The position numbers and the translations under genes are program-made. This document shows, piece after piece, positions 45,318 through 55,828 of a stretch of DNA of 64,000 nt (within the stretch, counting starts at the first letter, position 1; each line of letters starts with the position of its first letter). The DNA comes from Tricholomella constricta. Lineage: Eukaryota > Basidiomycota > Agaricomycetes > Agaricales > Lyophyllaceae. Location: contig JAACJP010000003.1 of the NCBI GenBank assembly GCA_013368375.1, positions 434,001 to 498,000 on the forward strand, read 5' to 3'. Below the pieces are notes generated by a model, which was not told where the DNA came from, did no database searches, and saw only the letters and a list, made by a program, of their open reading frames with translations.

Positions 45318-46725
45318 TGTTTATCACGCCACACTTCCTGGTCGGGATGGCGGTTGTACCGCTGATTCTCCTGTTCCAGGCGTCGTTCCGGATGCCTGGG
45401 CTCGCTCCTTTCTTGTCGTCTCGGCTCATAAGAGGTGCGTTCTTCTTGACGCACCTCCGTTTGCTGCCTTTTTATGGGTCGGGACGATGGTCCCTCCCCG
45501 CGATCTGGCGACGCCACTGCCGGTCGTTTTCTTGCCAGGCTGAGTTGCTCAGCCATGGCTGCTTCTCTCGCCTTCATGTGTCTCAAGTCCGCGTGAACTC
45601 CATCGTATGCATCAAGCAGTTGGGTATGACCAGCTGCACCATTCCATCGTCCAAGAAATCACAAGATTCCCGCTAACTTGTTACAATTGGTGTGCGGTTC
45701 CCAGGTGGTGTCTCCTAGGCTCCACGTTTCGTAGCTGCTGATGCTAGAATCGATCCTACTGGTGAAGATCTACCAGTACCACGATATGGCTCGCAAAGCT
45801 GAAAAGGAGATGCCGGGGCAGATCCCTGACGAGCTTGGGGTGGTCTTCATCAACGACCGCCACGAGAGGGACAACCATTTTTGGGACATGTTAGTGCGGA
45901 CGATATATGTATCGTCCGCCGAGAACCATGCCTATGCACTAGGCACTGCAGCTCGAGTATGCGAAAGCGAGCTGGGGACGGGACACAATTTTTGTCCCCC
46001 ATCTGGACGGCTATATGCCGTCGCACCACGCGGGTTCCCAATGAACCCTCGTGAAGTCAATCAGCTGTATGCCCTGATCAACGATCGGCGCCACGGTGTG
46101 ACAGATGAAGAGCGGGCAGAGGCCTTTATGCTCTTTAGGGAGTTCCGTTGAGTCTCCCTCTCGGTAGCACCCCATTTGCGCGACCGATCCATGGCTCGAG
46201 CTGCCATGGATCAATTTCAAAGCGTCAACCGACCGTTCGATACACGGTCACCCATTTGGCAGGCCGCGCCAATTAGGCGGCCTGGGAGGGCCTTCGACAA
46301 TGTTTGGATGTGCGTGATGTCGTCGGTGGTAGGATGGTACCACCCGTCCCACTCAGGAATTGCGGGCAGCACACCCATTTGGTCTAGACGACAAACTCAA
46401 TCATCGTCAACGTTGCAAAACAGGTCTTTATAGGGACCTGAATTGGAATAGTTATGGTCTAGATAATGTAGACCATAAGTGCAGCTGTGGTGTATCCAGC
46501 TTACTGGAATACCACTGTTAATAAGGTGTTGAAGGACACCTTGTTCAGTGATCCGCCCCTCAGGAGGGATCACCTAGATGTGAGGTATAGTTACCTCGGG
46601 GCCTACAATCGGTGTGAAGGGCCGATCTGGATTGGCCTTGTTATGGGCAGCCACGGCCTCTGAGTAGAGGTATGGCTGCGCAGTAATGGTCGCGAATAGT
46701 CGCATGAACCATGACCACATGCTGT
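45318..46725. pseudogene. Scrambled extra-ORF and integrase pieces of family A copy 3
   Basis: By match to the complete element: 45318-45671 equals 27890-28243 (same strand); 45672-45726 equals 29108-29163; 45727-45785 equals 30772-30835 inverted; 45786-46288 equals about 26970-27475 inverted, so an extra-ORF block is readable on the + strand (KAEKEMPGQIPDELGVVFINDRHERDNHFWDMLV...); 46289-46725 equals 26312-26742 (same strand). The left end lacks the 3' LTR and abuts Plavaka sequence. Clearly dead. Confidence 0.85.
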
Positions 46726-48305
46726 GAACGCGCTCTTGGTCGCGTTCTGCTCCTCCAAACTGGCTCACAGCCAGCATAATGACAAGGCTCAACAGCCATT
46801 CTTCCAGGTCGCCGAACTTCACACTTCTGCTGTAAGTGCCCATGGACTTTGAGTACGCACGACAAGATTTCATCCCTTCAGGAAGCGATAGTCGTACTGA
46901 CAGGTGCTCATGTATGAGTTGATGCAACCGCATCTTAGTCTTATGCTGCTCTCTGGCAGCATGAATTCCGTCTGCAATAGATTGACTCCTGCGGATTGGA
47001 GCAGGCATTGAGTAACCTCGACTTTGAGATCGAGGCTGTCCATATGCAACGGGTTCACTTTATACGAACCTGCATGTCTTGACGGTTGTTAGCCGTTGCC
47101 GTCGTATTATGTTTTCCGACGGCCCCAGTTCCCAGTCCACCATCCGAACCTTGAGTTTGCGAGGCCTATTGCCTCGCCATCTCATCCACGGGCATATGTC
47201 CTTCAAAGACAACTCCCTGATCGTCATAATTCGTGAACTTGCTCCGTGATAGATCAGCGTTTCTCAAATGCTAATATGCAACCCGGTTGTTCCAATCTTT
47301 TGCTAATGGAACGCGACCATCCTTAGCTTCCGTAGGTACTTGAATAGCTGGTGCACTTTCATTGCTAGCTGGTTGCGTGATTGTGTCCTTACGCTCAGTG
47401 GGTGGGTCTAGTGTAGACTCACTAACAGGGGCCCATCTGGAGCCCTGTGGTTGCGCAAGATGCTCCTCACGAGTCATTCTTTCGTGTTTCGCTGCCGCTG
47501 CCCGACGACGATAATTGTCGTCGGATTCTCCTAACTGCCGCGCTTGATGCAGCGCCGATACTGCCATGGCCGCCTCATCAAGGGGCTGGTTCGATCTGGA
47601 TGCCACTGCTTGAGGCGTGAAAAGGTCGTCCCAATGACCTTTTCCTTTGCTGAGTGGCGCTTTCTTAGTTACGGGTGTCCCAGCGATCGAACTGACTGCT
47701 GAATTCGAAATTCCCTTAGGGTACTTCTTCCTGTATTCCGTAAGTACTACAGACAATGCTTCCAAGTATCAGTCGGCATACTCTTGTGCGACCATTTCTC
47801 CAACCGCTTATGCTCTGGTGGATCGTAGAACAAGCCTATCAGCTCGTTCCTCCAGTCGCCTTTGTCAATGCTCGCTAAGGACATCGGTGGTGTCCCAAAA
47901 TTGCTTTACTTGTAGCGCAAGCAATTCCCGGTTGCTGGCTTCCTCTTCGTTGGCATCGGGGTCGGACAAATCGTCTTTGTCCAACTTCATCTTGACTACG
48001 TGTAGAGTAGACGCCCCGAACGCTCTGCTTGAGAGACGGCTGTCTGGCCATCTGCTTGCGGAAGTAGAGCCAGGTCGTTGTGACCTGGCCAATTCGTCGG
48101 CCCAGCTCCCAGGCACATTGGTGCGTGTTGTCGGCCAAAGTTCCTCCTCTTCCGGTCCTAGGGTGTTCTGCGCTGGTGGACTTTGTCCACCAGCTGCTAA
48201 TCCGACTTCCACTGATTGCAGTGGAAGTTGTGATGGGGGATGTGCTGTGAGGGCCTCCTCGGGGACCGGAGTTCGGCTCTTTCCAGATGTGGGCGTTGGT
48301 GTCAT
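46726..48305 (-). pseudogene. Gag of family A copy 3, with stops
   Basis: Aligns with the complete gag (34437-36024) from the ATG at 48305 (MTPTPTSGKSRTPVPEEAL). An early TAG at 47865 follows FWDTTDVLSEH and others follow, and a junction at about 46726 joins its 3' half directly to extra-ORF sequence, skipping the whole of pol. Many stems of the family hairpins are mismatched here, in keeping with decay. Confidence 0.85.
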
Positions 48306-48413
48306 TGGATCTGGGTCTCGTGGGTTCTTTTGATGATGGTTGTTCAAAATAGAATTTGGGTCTGTGTGACTGCGTGGGTACGCAGCAATAGAAAGCAAGG
48401 TAGCTTAAAAAAA

Positions 48414-48463
48414 TGTAACGGGGTTACAGAGTTGGGGCCCTTGCTGTTCACGCTAGACGTAAG
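48414..48463 (-). repeat. 5' LTR of family A copy 3, left part (split)
   Basis: First 50 bp of a family A LTR (TGTAACGGGGTTACA...GACGTAAG). Continues at 59439-59609 after a nested insertion; the GTAAG at 48459-48463 is duplicated at 59434-59438. Counting the duplication once gives 221 bp, the length of the copy 1 LTR. Confidence 0.9.
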
Positions 48464-48538
48464 TGTCAGAAGATGAACTTTTTCAATATCTAATCTCTCT
48501 TTATCTAACCAGGAATCTAATCAGACATCTTATCTAAT
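48464..48538 (+). repeat. Solo LTR, family C, left part (split by family B element)
   Basis: Begins TGTCAGAAG directly after the GTAAG target duplication. The rest lies at 59046-59433 and ends CCCTAACA, followed by the second GTAAG. CTAAT at 48534-48538 is duplicated at 59041-59045 around the family B insertion. Reassembled length about 463 bp. Confidence 0.85.
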
Positions 48539-48896
48539 TGTTAGGACCTGTGTAGCACGCCGGTTACAGAGTTATTCTGGAACCACCGAAGCGGACAGGC
48601 CTGACGTCCGTCAAGGAAGACGGCCTACGAAGGAGTGTTCGGAGGTCGTGAGCGTTGACGGAGGTGTTCACCGGGGCTAATTCGAACGAACGAGCTCAAG
48701 TGATACGGGTGTGAAGCCAAATAGATTGAGAGAGAGAGAGAGAAACGAGAACGAGAATCGAGAACTAGTCTTAACAATAGGTAATATCGAGGTAAGGTGT
48801 CCGAAAAGAAAGTGGTGTCATATATGTACGGCGGACGTGCGTGGGAAAGCGTAGTGGGTGTGACTTTAGGGGTGGTCGTTAGGGACGTTCGTGACA
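48539..48896 (-). repeat. 3' LTR of family B element
   Basis: 358 bp, TGTTAGGACC...CGTGACA, with a (GA)n tract near 48727-48743. Because a + strand gene starts 220 bp beyond it, this LTR may also promote transcription inward on the + strand; that is inference. Confidence 0.94.
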
Positions 48897-49115
48897 TTAC
48901 CCCCTCCTCAAGCGTCGAGCCACTGAGACGCGGAAAAATGTTCGGATACGGGGAGTGTGGCATTTGTTTTTCCTTTTTGGTGCGCGCGCGCGGTCACGTG
49001 AGGGGCACGTGAGGGCCTCGGTTGTGGGTCCTTGTGGGTGTTTTGAGGATCTCGGAGATCGAAAAAGAGAAAAACTTGGTCGTTTTTCTTCTTCTGTTTC
49101 CATTCTGTCGACCTC

Positions 49116-51112
49116 ATGTCGCCTGCTATGCCCCGTGTCGCGTCTCCTCCTCCTAATGCCCCCGCTTTGCGAGATCCGGACGTGGCGCCTTTGATCCATG
49201 AAGATCGGTAGCGCGTCGCGTCCTTAGACGCGCCTCAACCCGTTTCCCCGGCGCCCTCTCTCCCTGGGATTGCCACCCTTCTCGATGGGAGTGACGGGGC
49301 GGTCCCCGAGTCGTCCCCCGTTCTTCTCCCACCTCCTGTCCCTCGTCTGATCATCCGCCTGCCCATTCGATCCCAACAGATCCGTCGCCCTCGTTCCACC
49401 ACTCCCGAGGCCGATTTCGAGTTTGCTAGTGACCCTGTGTCGCGTCCGGCGGCGACTTCGTTGTCGTGGGGGCCCCTCTTCACTGATGCGATTTTGGCGG
49501 AGGTGTTGCGTACCGCTGTGCAGGTTCCTCCCTCCTTGGCGTGGTGTGAGGCGCATGAGCCGGTATGTCGCCCTTCTTCTGCGATCGAGTCCAGCGTTTC
49601 AGCTGATTCCTTTTTGGGGTCTTCGTTAGTGTGATCGGTGTCGGACGCGTCGGCTGTCTTGTCGATTTCAGGAGGTTCGTCTTCGCGGGACCCTGCCCTG
49701 TGTTGAGTGTCGTGCGGCGCATTCCCTGTGCTCGCTTTCGTTGGACCATGGCCTAGAGGTGGCAGCTAGGCAGTTGGGAATTCCGTTGGAGTGGCTTCGC
49801 TCTCGCGCCGAGGGTTTTACTTTCTCCCGCACTGGCGTTGCGATGTCTTTTACCAGCATCCGTCGCGCCCTGCGTTTGCCAATCCCGCCTCCTCTTCCCG
49901 CCGCCTCTTCGTCCGTTGTAGGGACTGGTGCCGTTTCACTTCCTCCTGCTCCCCCTCCTCGTGCTATTTTCCGTGGTACGCGAGGTCAGGGACGAAGGTC
50001 TGTGCCTGTCGGTCGTGGGGGTGCGCGCTTGTCTGTTCCGGAGGCGCGCCCTTCGCCTATGCCTGGTTATTCTCCTCCCCCCTCCGATAGCTCGGTTTCC
50101 CCTTTCCCTGTTCATCGTCTTGGGGCCGCCATGCGTGCCGCTTCTCCGGATTCTCCCATCGTCGGGCCCTCGGAGCCTCTCTTTTTAAAGAGTTCGTCTG
50201 AATCGGTCTCTCCCTCACCGGTTCTGCACCAGGCTTCCCCTCCTGCTATGTTGATGTCGTCCCCCCCCGCTGCTCCTGCCCCTCTTGCTCCTTCGCCTGA
50301 GGAGCACCTCCGTCTTCGGCGCCTCTATGACCAGGAGGTCGCGCGTGCGCAGGCTTTGTCCCTCCAGGTAGAGCGTCTCCAGGCCGAGGGCGAACGCAAC
50401 AAGGGTCGTTTTCGTGGAGTCCTAGCCGAACTCGCCGACGAGCGTGAACGTTTCCTTCATCTGCAGGCGCAGACATCGAGTGCCGTGGAGGTCGTCGACG
50501 TCGATCGTGACGCCGAGGTCGAGGATCTGCGGATGGAGGTTGCGGGTCTTGAGGATGAGGTTGCGGGTCTGAAGGGGCACGTCGTCCATCTCCAGGGGGT
50601 TCGGGACTATTGGCGTGGTCATGCCTTGGACCTTCGCGTTCGCACCGATGGTGAGTCTTTCTTTTGTCTTCTTTTGTTCTCTTTTTTCACCTCCGGAATT
50701 TGTTGTAGCTCTTGAGCTTGCGCGTGTTGCTTTCGCATCCGATATGTTTGTTGCGGATGGCGCTCTGCGTCGCGCCCTCGTCGAGATGGAGGCGTCGCCG
50801 GTCCGGGGTATCATCGACGCCGCTCACCAGATTCTTGAGCAGCATTCTCTCCGCGAGCTTTTTCGCCCTCCCGTCGATCCCGAGTCCCCTTTTCCCGCCT
50901 TCGAGCATTTCCTTGCTCTTCATCGTCCATCTCTCACTCGTGAAGACGCCCTTGCGGGGTTCGTGTCTCAGTCTCAATTGATCGCCGACGACGAGCAGGA
51001 TATCGCGTCGATGCTTCCTCTGGAGGTAGGGGTGGTTGGGGAGGTGGGGGTTGGGCGCGAGGACGGTTCCTCTGCCAGTGCAGGTCCCTCCAAGCGTCGT
51101 CGCATCGAGTAG
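49116..51112 (+). CDS. Antisense, two-intron accessory gene of family B element
   Basis: Opposite in strand to gag/pol. ATG at 49116 opens 31 codons (MSPAMPRVASPPPNAPALRDPDVAPLIHEDR), then an in-frame TAG at 49209, then the same frame continues RVASLDAPQPVSPAPSLPGIATLLDG... Introns 49563-49671 (GTATGT..TTTCAG, 109 bp) and 50651-50708 (GTGAGT..TTGTAG, 58 bp) join open exons in correct phase, ending at 51110-51112 after SKRRRIE. About 608 residues counting past the TAG. Features: conserved-looking SLSWGPLFTDAILAEVLRTAVQVPPSLAWCEAHEPV, a Cys/His cluster CVECRAAHSLC (zinc-binding candidate), Pro/Ser-rich middle, coiled coil (RLRRLYDQEVARAQALSLQVERLQAE to about DYWRGHALDLRV), and a basic nuclear-signal-like tail. 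Function unknown. It may start after the TAG, or the TAG may be a lesion. Confidence 0.65.
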
Positions 51113-51322
51113 ACGGTCTTTTTTGCGGTGTCTTGGACTTCCTTCATTTCCTTTTGCCAAATATTTACACCTGAAGTTCGTTTATTTTTTTTTTTTTCTT
51201 GGTATCGTTTCTCTTTCGTAATGTTGTTGTCCAGGAGGTACGAATACATATAACACAGTTTGTTTTCTTGAAATGGATTTGCATAATTTTTCGTGATGTG
51301 CATGAGTGTTCGTCGAGTCGTT

Positions 51323-54300
51323 TTAAATCGTGGGGTCCCGTGGCTTTCTTGGGAAAAGTCGGTGGAATTCGAGGGCCATGTCTTTTGCTCCCTCCATATT
51401 CTCCGCTGGTTCCCAGGTATCGTCTTCGGGGCCGTACCCTTCCCATCGTACCAAGTAGAGGACGTGTTTCCCTCGTGTTCGGGAATCTAGGATTTGTCCC
51501 ACTTCGTAGTGTTCTTCGCCCTCGACTTTGATCGTCTGCGGAGGTGGTTTTGATCGTCCAGGGAAATTCTCGTGTTCGTGCTTCTCGAGTAACTTGACGT
51601 GGAATACGTTGTGAATCCCTTTCAGTGTCGGAGGTAGTTCCAGTCGATACGCATGGCTGGAAATCTTCTGCAGGATTTTGAAGGGGCCCAGTCTCCGGTG
51701 GTCTAGCTTTTTGGAGGGGCGTTTCGTTTTGATGTTCCGGCAGTCGAGCCATACCTCCGTTCCTACAGCCCAGTCTGGTGTAGGGTCCCGCTTCTTGTCC
51801 GCGAATCGTTTGTAGGCTTCGTTTGCGATCTCTATTTCTTTGCGGAGGTAGTCCTGGAGGGTCCGGAGGTCTACGGCTACCTCCTGGGCTTCTTTCGCCG
51901 GTATATCTTTTATAGAGATTGTCAAGCGGGGGTGATAACCCTTGTTCGCAAAGAAAGGGGAAACTCCCGTGGTCGAATGGGTCGTATTGTTATACGTGAA
52001 TTCCGCCAGAGGGAGCTGTGTTCGCCAGTTGGTCTGGAGATAGTTCACGTACATCCGGAGGTATTGTTCCAGTGTCTGATTTACTCGTTCCGTCTGGCCG
52101 TCGGTCTCCGGGTGATACGCGGTCGAAAGGTTCGATTTGATGTCCAGGGCTTTACATAGCGAGCTCCAGAAACGGGAGACGAAGAGGGTGCCTCTGTCGG
52201 AGATGATGTCATCGGGCAGTCCGTGCTTGGAGAAGACATGTTCCAAGAATAGCTGAGCAAGTTCCTTTGCTGTGTCCGTTGTGTGACAGGGTATGAAGAT
52301 GCCTTGCTTGGTGAGGCGGCATACTACGACCAGTATGGCGTCGTACCCATCCGATTCCGGTAATTCTACGATGTGGTCCATGGATATGGAGGCCCACGCC
52401 CTTCGCCCAATCTGGAGTGGTTTCAATAATCCGTATGGGCTATGGCGTGGGACCTTCGCTCTTTTACAGGTATGACAGCTTCGGACGTATCGAGTGACCT
52501 CCTTCCGTAATCCGGGCCAGAAATAAGTCCTCATGATGAGTTGTGTGGTCTTTCTGATCCCTGGATGTCCGCGCAGTTTGTGATTGTGGTGTTGCTGTAG
52601 GATGTCGAGTCGTAATCTGGAATGGTCTGGTACATAGATTCTTCCGTCGCGAAGGAGTAGTTTGTGATCATCGGATAGGGAGAATGCGGAGGTCTCTTCT
52701 CCGAGTTTGGGTGCATGCCTTTCGAAGAAATCGTCTCGGGGTGCGTTCCGGACATTGTTTAGTAGGAGCTCCTCGTTCAGTATTAGGGCCGCGTTCAATC
52801 GTTCGGGGGGTATGATGATGCGGTTGTTGAAGGAGTTGTGATCCTGCTCGAAACCCTTCTTTGGATACACGTCCGCTCTTCGCGTAAGGGCATCTGGCTT
52901 CGCTCCCAGTCTTCCGGGTCGATAGTTTATCTGGAAGTCGAAGTTCGCCAGGCATTCCGACCATCGTGCTTGTCTGCGACTGAGTTGTTTGGTCGTGGAG
53001 AAGTACTGTAGGTTGTTGTGGTCGGAGTACACTTGAATGCGGTGGGGAGATCCCTCTAGGTAGGCCCTCCATTGTTTAAACGCTTCCACGATTGCTAGGA
53101 GCTCCTTGTCATAGATGTCGTAGTTGAGCTCCGCGTCTATCATAGTTCTCGCGTAGAAGGCGACCGGACGTAAGTCTTGTGATGTCTCGTCAAATTGGGA
53201 GATGATCCCCGCTATGGCGAAGTCGGAGGCATCGCACTCTAGTATCACCGGTAGTTGAGGATCGAAGTGTCGTAGGATGGGTGCGGAGGAGAATGCTTTC
53301 TTCAATAGTTCGAAGACTCCTTCGCATTCGGAATCCCATTTCCAGATTGTGTCCTTTTGCGTGAGTTTGTTTAACCTCTTCGTTATGCCCGAGTAATTGT
53401 CGATAAACCGCCGATAGAAGTTTGCAAAGCCTAGGAAAGATTGGAGTTCCTTGACCTTCGTCGGTCTAGGCCACTTCCGGATCGCGTCGACTTTTCCTGG
53501 ATCCATCTTTACTCCGCCGGGGGATACGATGACGCCTAGGTATTCGATCTCCGTAGTGTGAAACGTGCATTTCTCCGGTTTCGCATGAAGGTTGTGTTTC
53601 CGGAGCCTCTCGAGGACCTTCCGAACGTGTCCGTGATGTTCCTCTAAGGTCTCCGAGAAAACCAGAATGTCGTCGAGGTAGATCACTACGAACACGTCGT
53701 TCATGTCGTGGAAGATGTCGTTCATGAAGTGTTGGAATGTCGCGGGTGAGTTTGTCATGCCGAAAGGCATTACCAGGTATTCGAAAAGTCCATAACGAGT
53801 GCGGAAGGCTGTCTTCCATTCGTGTCCCGGAGCTATGCGGACGTTGTTGTAGCCCACTCGGAGGTCGATCTTTGAGTATACTTTCGCTTTTTGAAGTCGG
53901 TCTATGAGGTCTCCGATCAGAGGTAGAGGGTAACGGTTCTTCTTGGTGATCCGATTTAATCCTCTATAGTCCACGCATAGCCGGAGTGATCCGTCTTTCT
54001 TCTTTGCGAACAGTACCGGAGCTCCCGCTGATGAACTCGAAGGTCGGATGAACCCTTTTCCGAGCATCTCGTCGATGTAATCCTTCAATGCTTTCAACTC
54101 CAGTTCGGACATGTTGTATATCTTTCCGAAGGGAGGGGTAGTGTTTTCGTCGAGTTCCACTGTGTGATCGTAGGGTCGGTGTGGGGGGATGGTTTTCGCT
54201 TCGCCCGCTGAGAATACGTCTTCGAAGTCCCTGTACTCCGGAGGTACGACTTCCTCGAAGATTTCCTTTTCTGTCTTTGGTTGCTTGGGTTCATCGTCGG

Positions 54301-55828
54301 AGGTGTTATTGGCATGGAGGTGTTCTTCCTTTTCGGTGGGGGAGATGTGTAGTTGGAACGCTGTGGCTCCGTCCCTGATGAGGTTCGCGAATGGCGCCGC
54401 TCCGATCAGGCGGATGTTTTGTGTTTCGACATCCTCTTCTCCCTCTCCGGTTTCGTCTTCGGCCTCCGTTTCCGGGTTGGTTTCCTCTTCTTCCTGTGTT
54501 TCTGTCGTTGGGGACGTTGCGGATTTCCGTTTGGGGTGGGGTTTGAATTTGGACCTCGGAACGTTTGGAGGGAAGTAGTTCGGTGGGGGTGGTTTTCGGG
54601 TGCGTTTCCGTCCCGTTATCTCCTCTGGTGACTCGGTTGTCGGTGTTGGTACTTCCTCTTGGGGTTCGTTGGTGTTTGGGCGAGTGTCTTCCTCCTTCAT
54701 GTTATCGCTGGAGGTGTCGTTCTGATCGTTGTCGTCGTCCAGGAGGTCCCTGAGGAGGGGTTGGTTTTCCGAAAGGGGGTTGGCTGGTTTCGGAGCTTCG
54801 ACGTCTTCCTCCTCCTCAAGGGTCACGGTTCTCCATTGCGTCTTCTGGGAAAGCGATATCGCGGCTAGTCCTGCCCCTTGTTCCATGGTCATGGACATTT
54901 CCCGCCAGTCGATGTCCGGATTTGCTTCCCGTAACCAAGGTAATCCGAGCACTAGTGGCGTGGCCGGGTGTAACTGTGTTATGAGGAGGTCGACCTTATA
55001 CTCTAGTCCGTTCTCAAGTTTGATTGTTTCGGGACTATGGTGTGAAATGGCTCCACCTCCGCTGGGGTTTCCGTCGAACAGTTGTAGGGTCATGGGGCTG
55101 GCGAGAGGTTCCGGTTTCGTACACGAGGATTGTGCTATGAAATTTCCCGCCGCTCCACTATCGATAAGTGCCCGTAGTCGCGTTGAGGATCCTTCTAACT
55201 GTACTTCGATCGTGAAGGAGCGAGCTGACCGCGAGGGTAAGCGTTGATCTCCTGTGCCTGTTGTCGTTGGGACGACTTCCTTTTTCCTTCGGAGGTCCGG
55301 TAGTGATCCTTCAATTTTGCCGTTTGACCCCCTTCGTAGCGTGATGCAGAGGTCTTTCCAGTTTATTCGGGGGTTGACCTCCTTCAACCATGATAGTCCC
55401 AACACTATCGCAGCTGTCTCGTGGAGTTTCGTAAGGAGGAACCTTATCCTCTGCGTGGTGCCGTCACTGAATTTGACGTCGTTGGTGGTATAGTGTGTGA
55501 TTTTGCCCGATGCGGAGAGTTCTCCATCAAATAGGCAAAGGTTTATTGGGGGTTTGAGCTCCTCAAGGTGGAGCCCGCGTGATGTCGCCATGTCGGAGTC
55601 CATGAAGTTGTCGGTAGCTCCGCTGTCGATAAGCGTATTTTCGGGTTTTTCTCCTCCTCCGTTTGGCGTGAGGTGTATTAAGAATGCCAGGGACGAGTGG
55701 GAGGAGAGTGTTACAGTGCGGGTGTCCGTTGTCGATAGTGCCGTTGCGCGTAGTTTAGTGTCAAGGCCCGGTTTCAGCTCTTCGCGATTCAGAGCCCGGG
55801 TAAGTCCTGAATCGCCCCCGCGTTTCCC
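51323..55828 (-). CDS. Family B Pol (duplicated protease, RT, RNase H, integrase, chromodomain)
   Basis: The frame is entered by -1 shift from gag at 55822-55828 and is open to 51323. Two retropepsin-like units occur in tandem: ENTLIDSGATDNF...AIVLGLSWLKEVNPRINW (about 55630-55350) and RALIDSGAAGNF...PLVLGLPWLREANPDIDW (about 55170-54890). Then RT (PVLFAKKKDGSLRLCVDYRGLNRITKKNRYPLPLIGDL, VIYLDDILVFS), RNase H (ILECDASDFAIAGIISQ, YDKELLAIVEAFKQWRAYLEG), integrase (HPGIRKTTQL..CHTCKRAK; MDHIVELP, ISDRGTLF, QTERVNQ), GPF motif, and chromodomain (YEVGQILDSRTRGKHVLYLVRWEGYGPEDDTWEP). All catalytic residues are present and no stop intervenes. Confidence 0.93.
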   Translation of the reverse strand, partial: GKRGGDSGLTRALNREELKPGLDTKLRATALSTTDTRTVTLSSHSSLAFLIHLTPNGGGEKPENTLIDSGATDNFMDSDMATSRGLHLEELKPPINLCLFDGELSASGKITHYTTNDVKFSDGTTQRIRFLLTKLHETAAIVLGLSWLKEVNPRINWKDLCITLRRGSNGKIEGSLPDLRRKKEVVPTTTGTGDQRLPSRSARSFTIEVQLEGSSTRLRALIDSGAAGNFIAQSSCTKPEPLASPMTLQLFDGNPSGGGAISHHSPETIKLENGLEYKVDLLITQLHPATPLVLGLPWLREANPDIDWREMSMTMEQGAGLAAISLSQKTQWRTVTLEEEEDVEAPKPANPLSENQPLLRDLLDDDNDQNDTSSDNMKEEDTRPNTNEPQEEVPTPTTESPEEITGRKRTRKPPPPNYFPPNVPRSKFKPHPKRKSATSPTTETQEEEETNPETEAEDETGEGEEDVETQNIRLIGAAPFANLIRDGATAFQLHISPTEKEEHLHANNTSDDEPKQPKTEKEIFEEVVPPEYRDFEDVFSAGEAKTIPPHRPYDHTVELDENTTPPFGKIYNMSELELKALKDYIDEMLGKGFIRPSSSSAGAPVLFAKKKDGSLRLCVDYRGLNRITKKNRYPLPLIGDLIDRLQKAKVYSKIDLRVGYNNVRIAPGHEWKTAFRTRYGLFEYLVMPFGMTNSPATFQHFMNDIFHDMNDVFVVIYLDDILVFSETLEEHHGHVRKVLERLRKHNLHAKPEKCTFHTTEIEYLGVIVSPGGVKMDPGKVDAIRKWPRPTKVKELQSFLGFANFYRRFIDNYSGITKRLNKLTQKDTIWKWDSECEGVFELLKKAFSSAPILRHFDPQLPVILECDASDFAIAGIISQFDETSQDLRPVAFYARTMIDAELNYDIYDKELLAIVEAFKQWRAYLEGSPHRIQVYSDHNNLQYFSTTKQLSRRQARWSECLANFDFQINYRPGRLGAKPDALTRRADVYPKKGFEQDHNSFNNRIIIPPERLNAALILNEELLLNNVRNAPRDDFFERHAPKLGEETSAFSLSDDHKLLLRDGRIYVPDHSRLRLDILQQHHNHKLRGHPGIRKTTQLIMRTYFWPGLRKEVTRYVRSCHTCKRAKVPRHSPYGLLKPLQIGRRAWASISMDHIVELPESDGYDAILVVVCRLTKQGIFIPCHTTDTAKELAQLFLEHVFSKHGLPDDIISDRGTLFVSRFWSSLCKALDIKSNLSTAYHPETDGQTERVNQTLEQYLRMYVNYLQTNWRTQLPLAEFTYNNTTHSTTGVSPFFANKGYHPRLTISIKDIPAKEAQEVAVDLRTLQDYLRKEIEIANEAYKRFADKKRDPTPDWAVGTEVWLDCRNIKTKRPSKKLDHRRLGPFKILQKISSHAYRLELPPTLKGIHNVFHVKLLEKHEHENFPGRSKPPPQTIKVEGEEHYEVGQILDSRTRGKHVLYLVRWEGYGPEDDTWEPAENMEGAKDMALEFHRLFPRKPRDPTI

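Noticed and set aside
48720..48750. (GA)n run as a regulatory GAGA element
   Set aside because: It is a simple repeat in both LTRs of family B; nothing supports factor binding.
49224..50476. Reverse-strand open frames of 70-110 codons under the antisense gene
   Set aside because: They lack domains and lie opposite a gene with consistent splice joints; treated as shadows.
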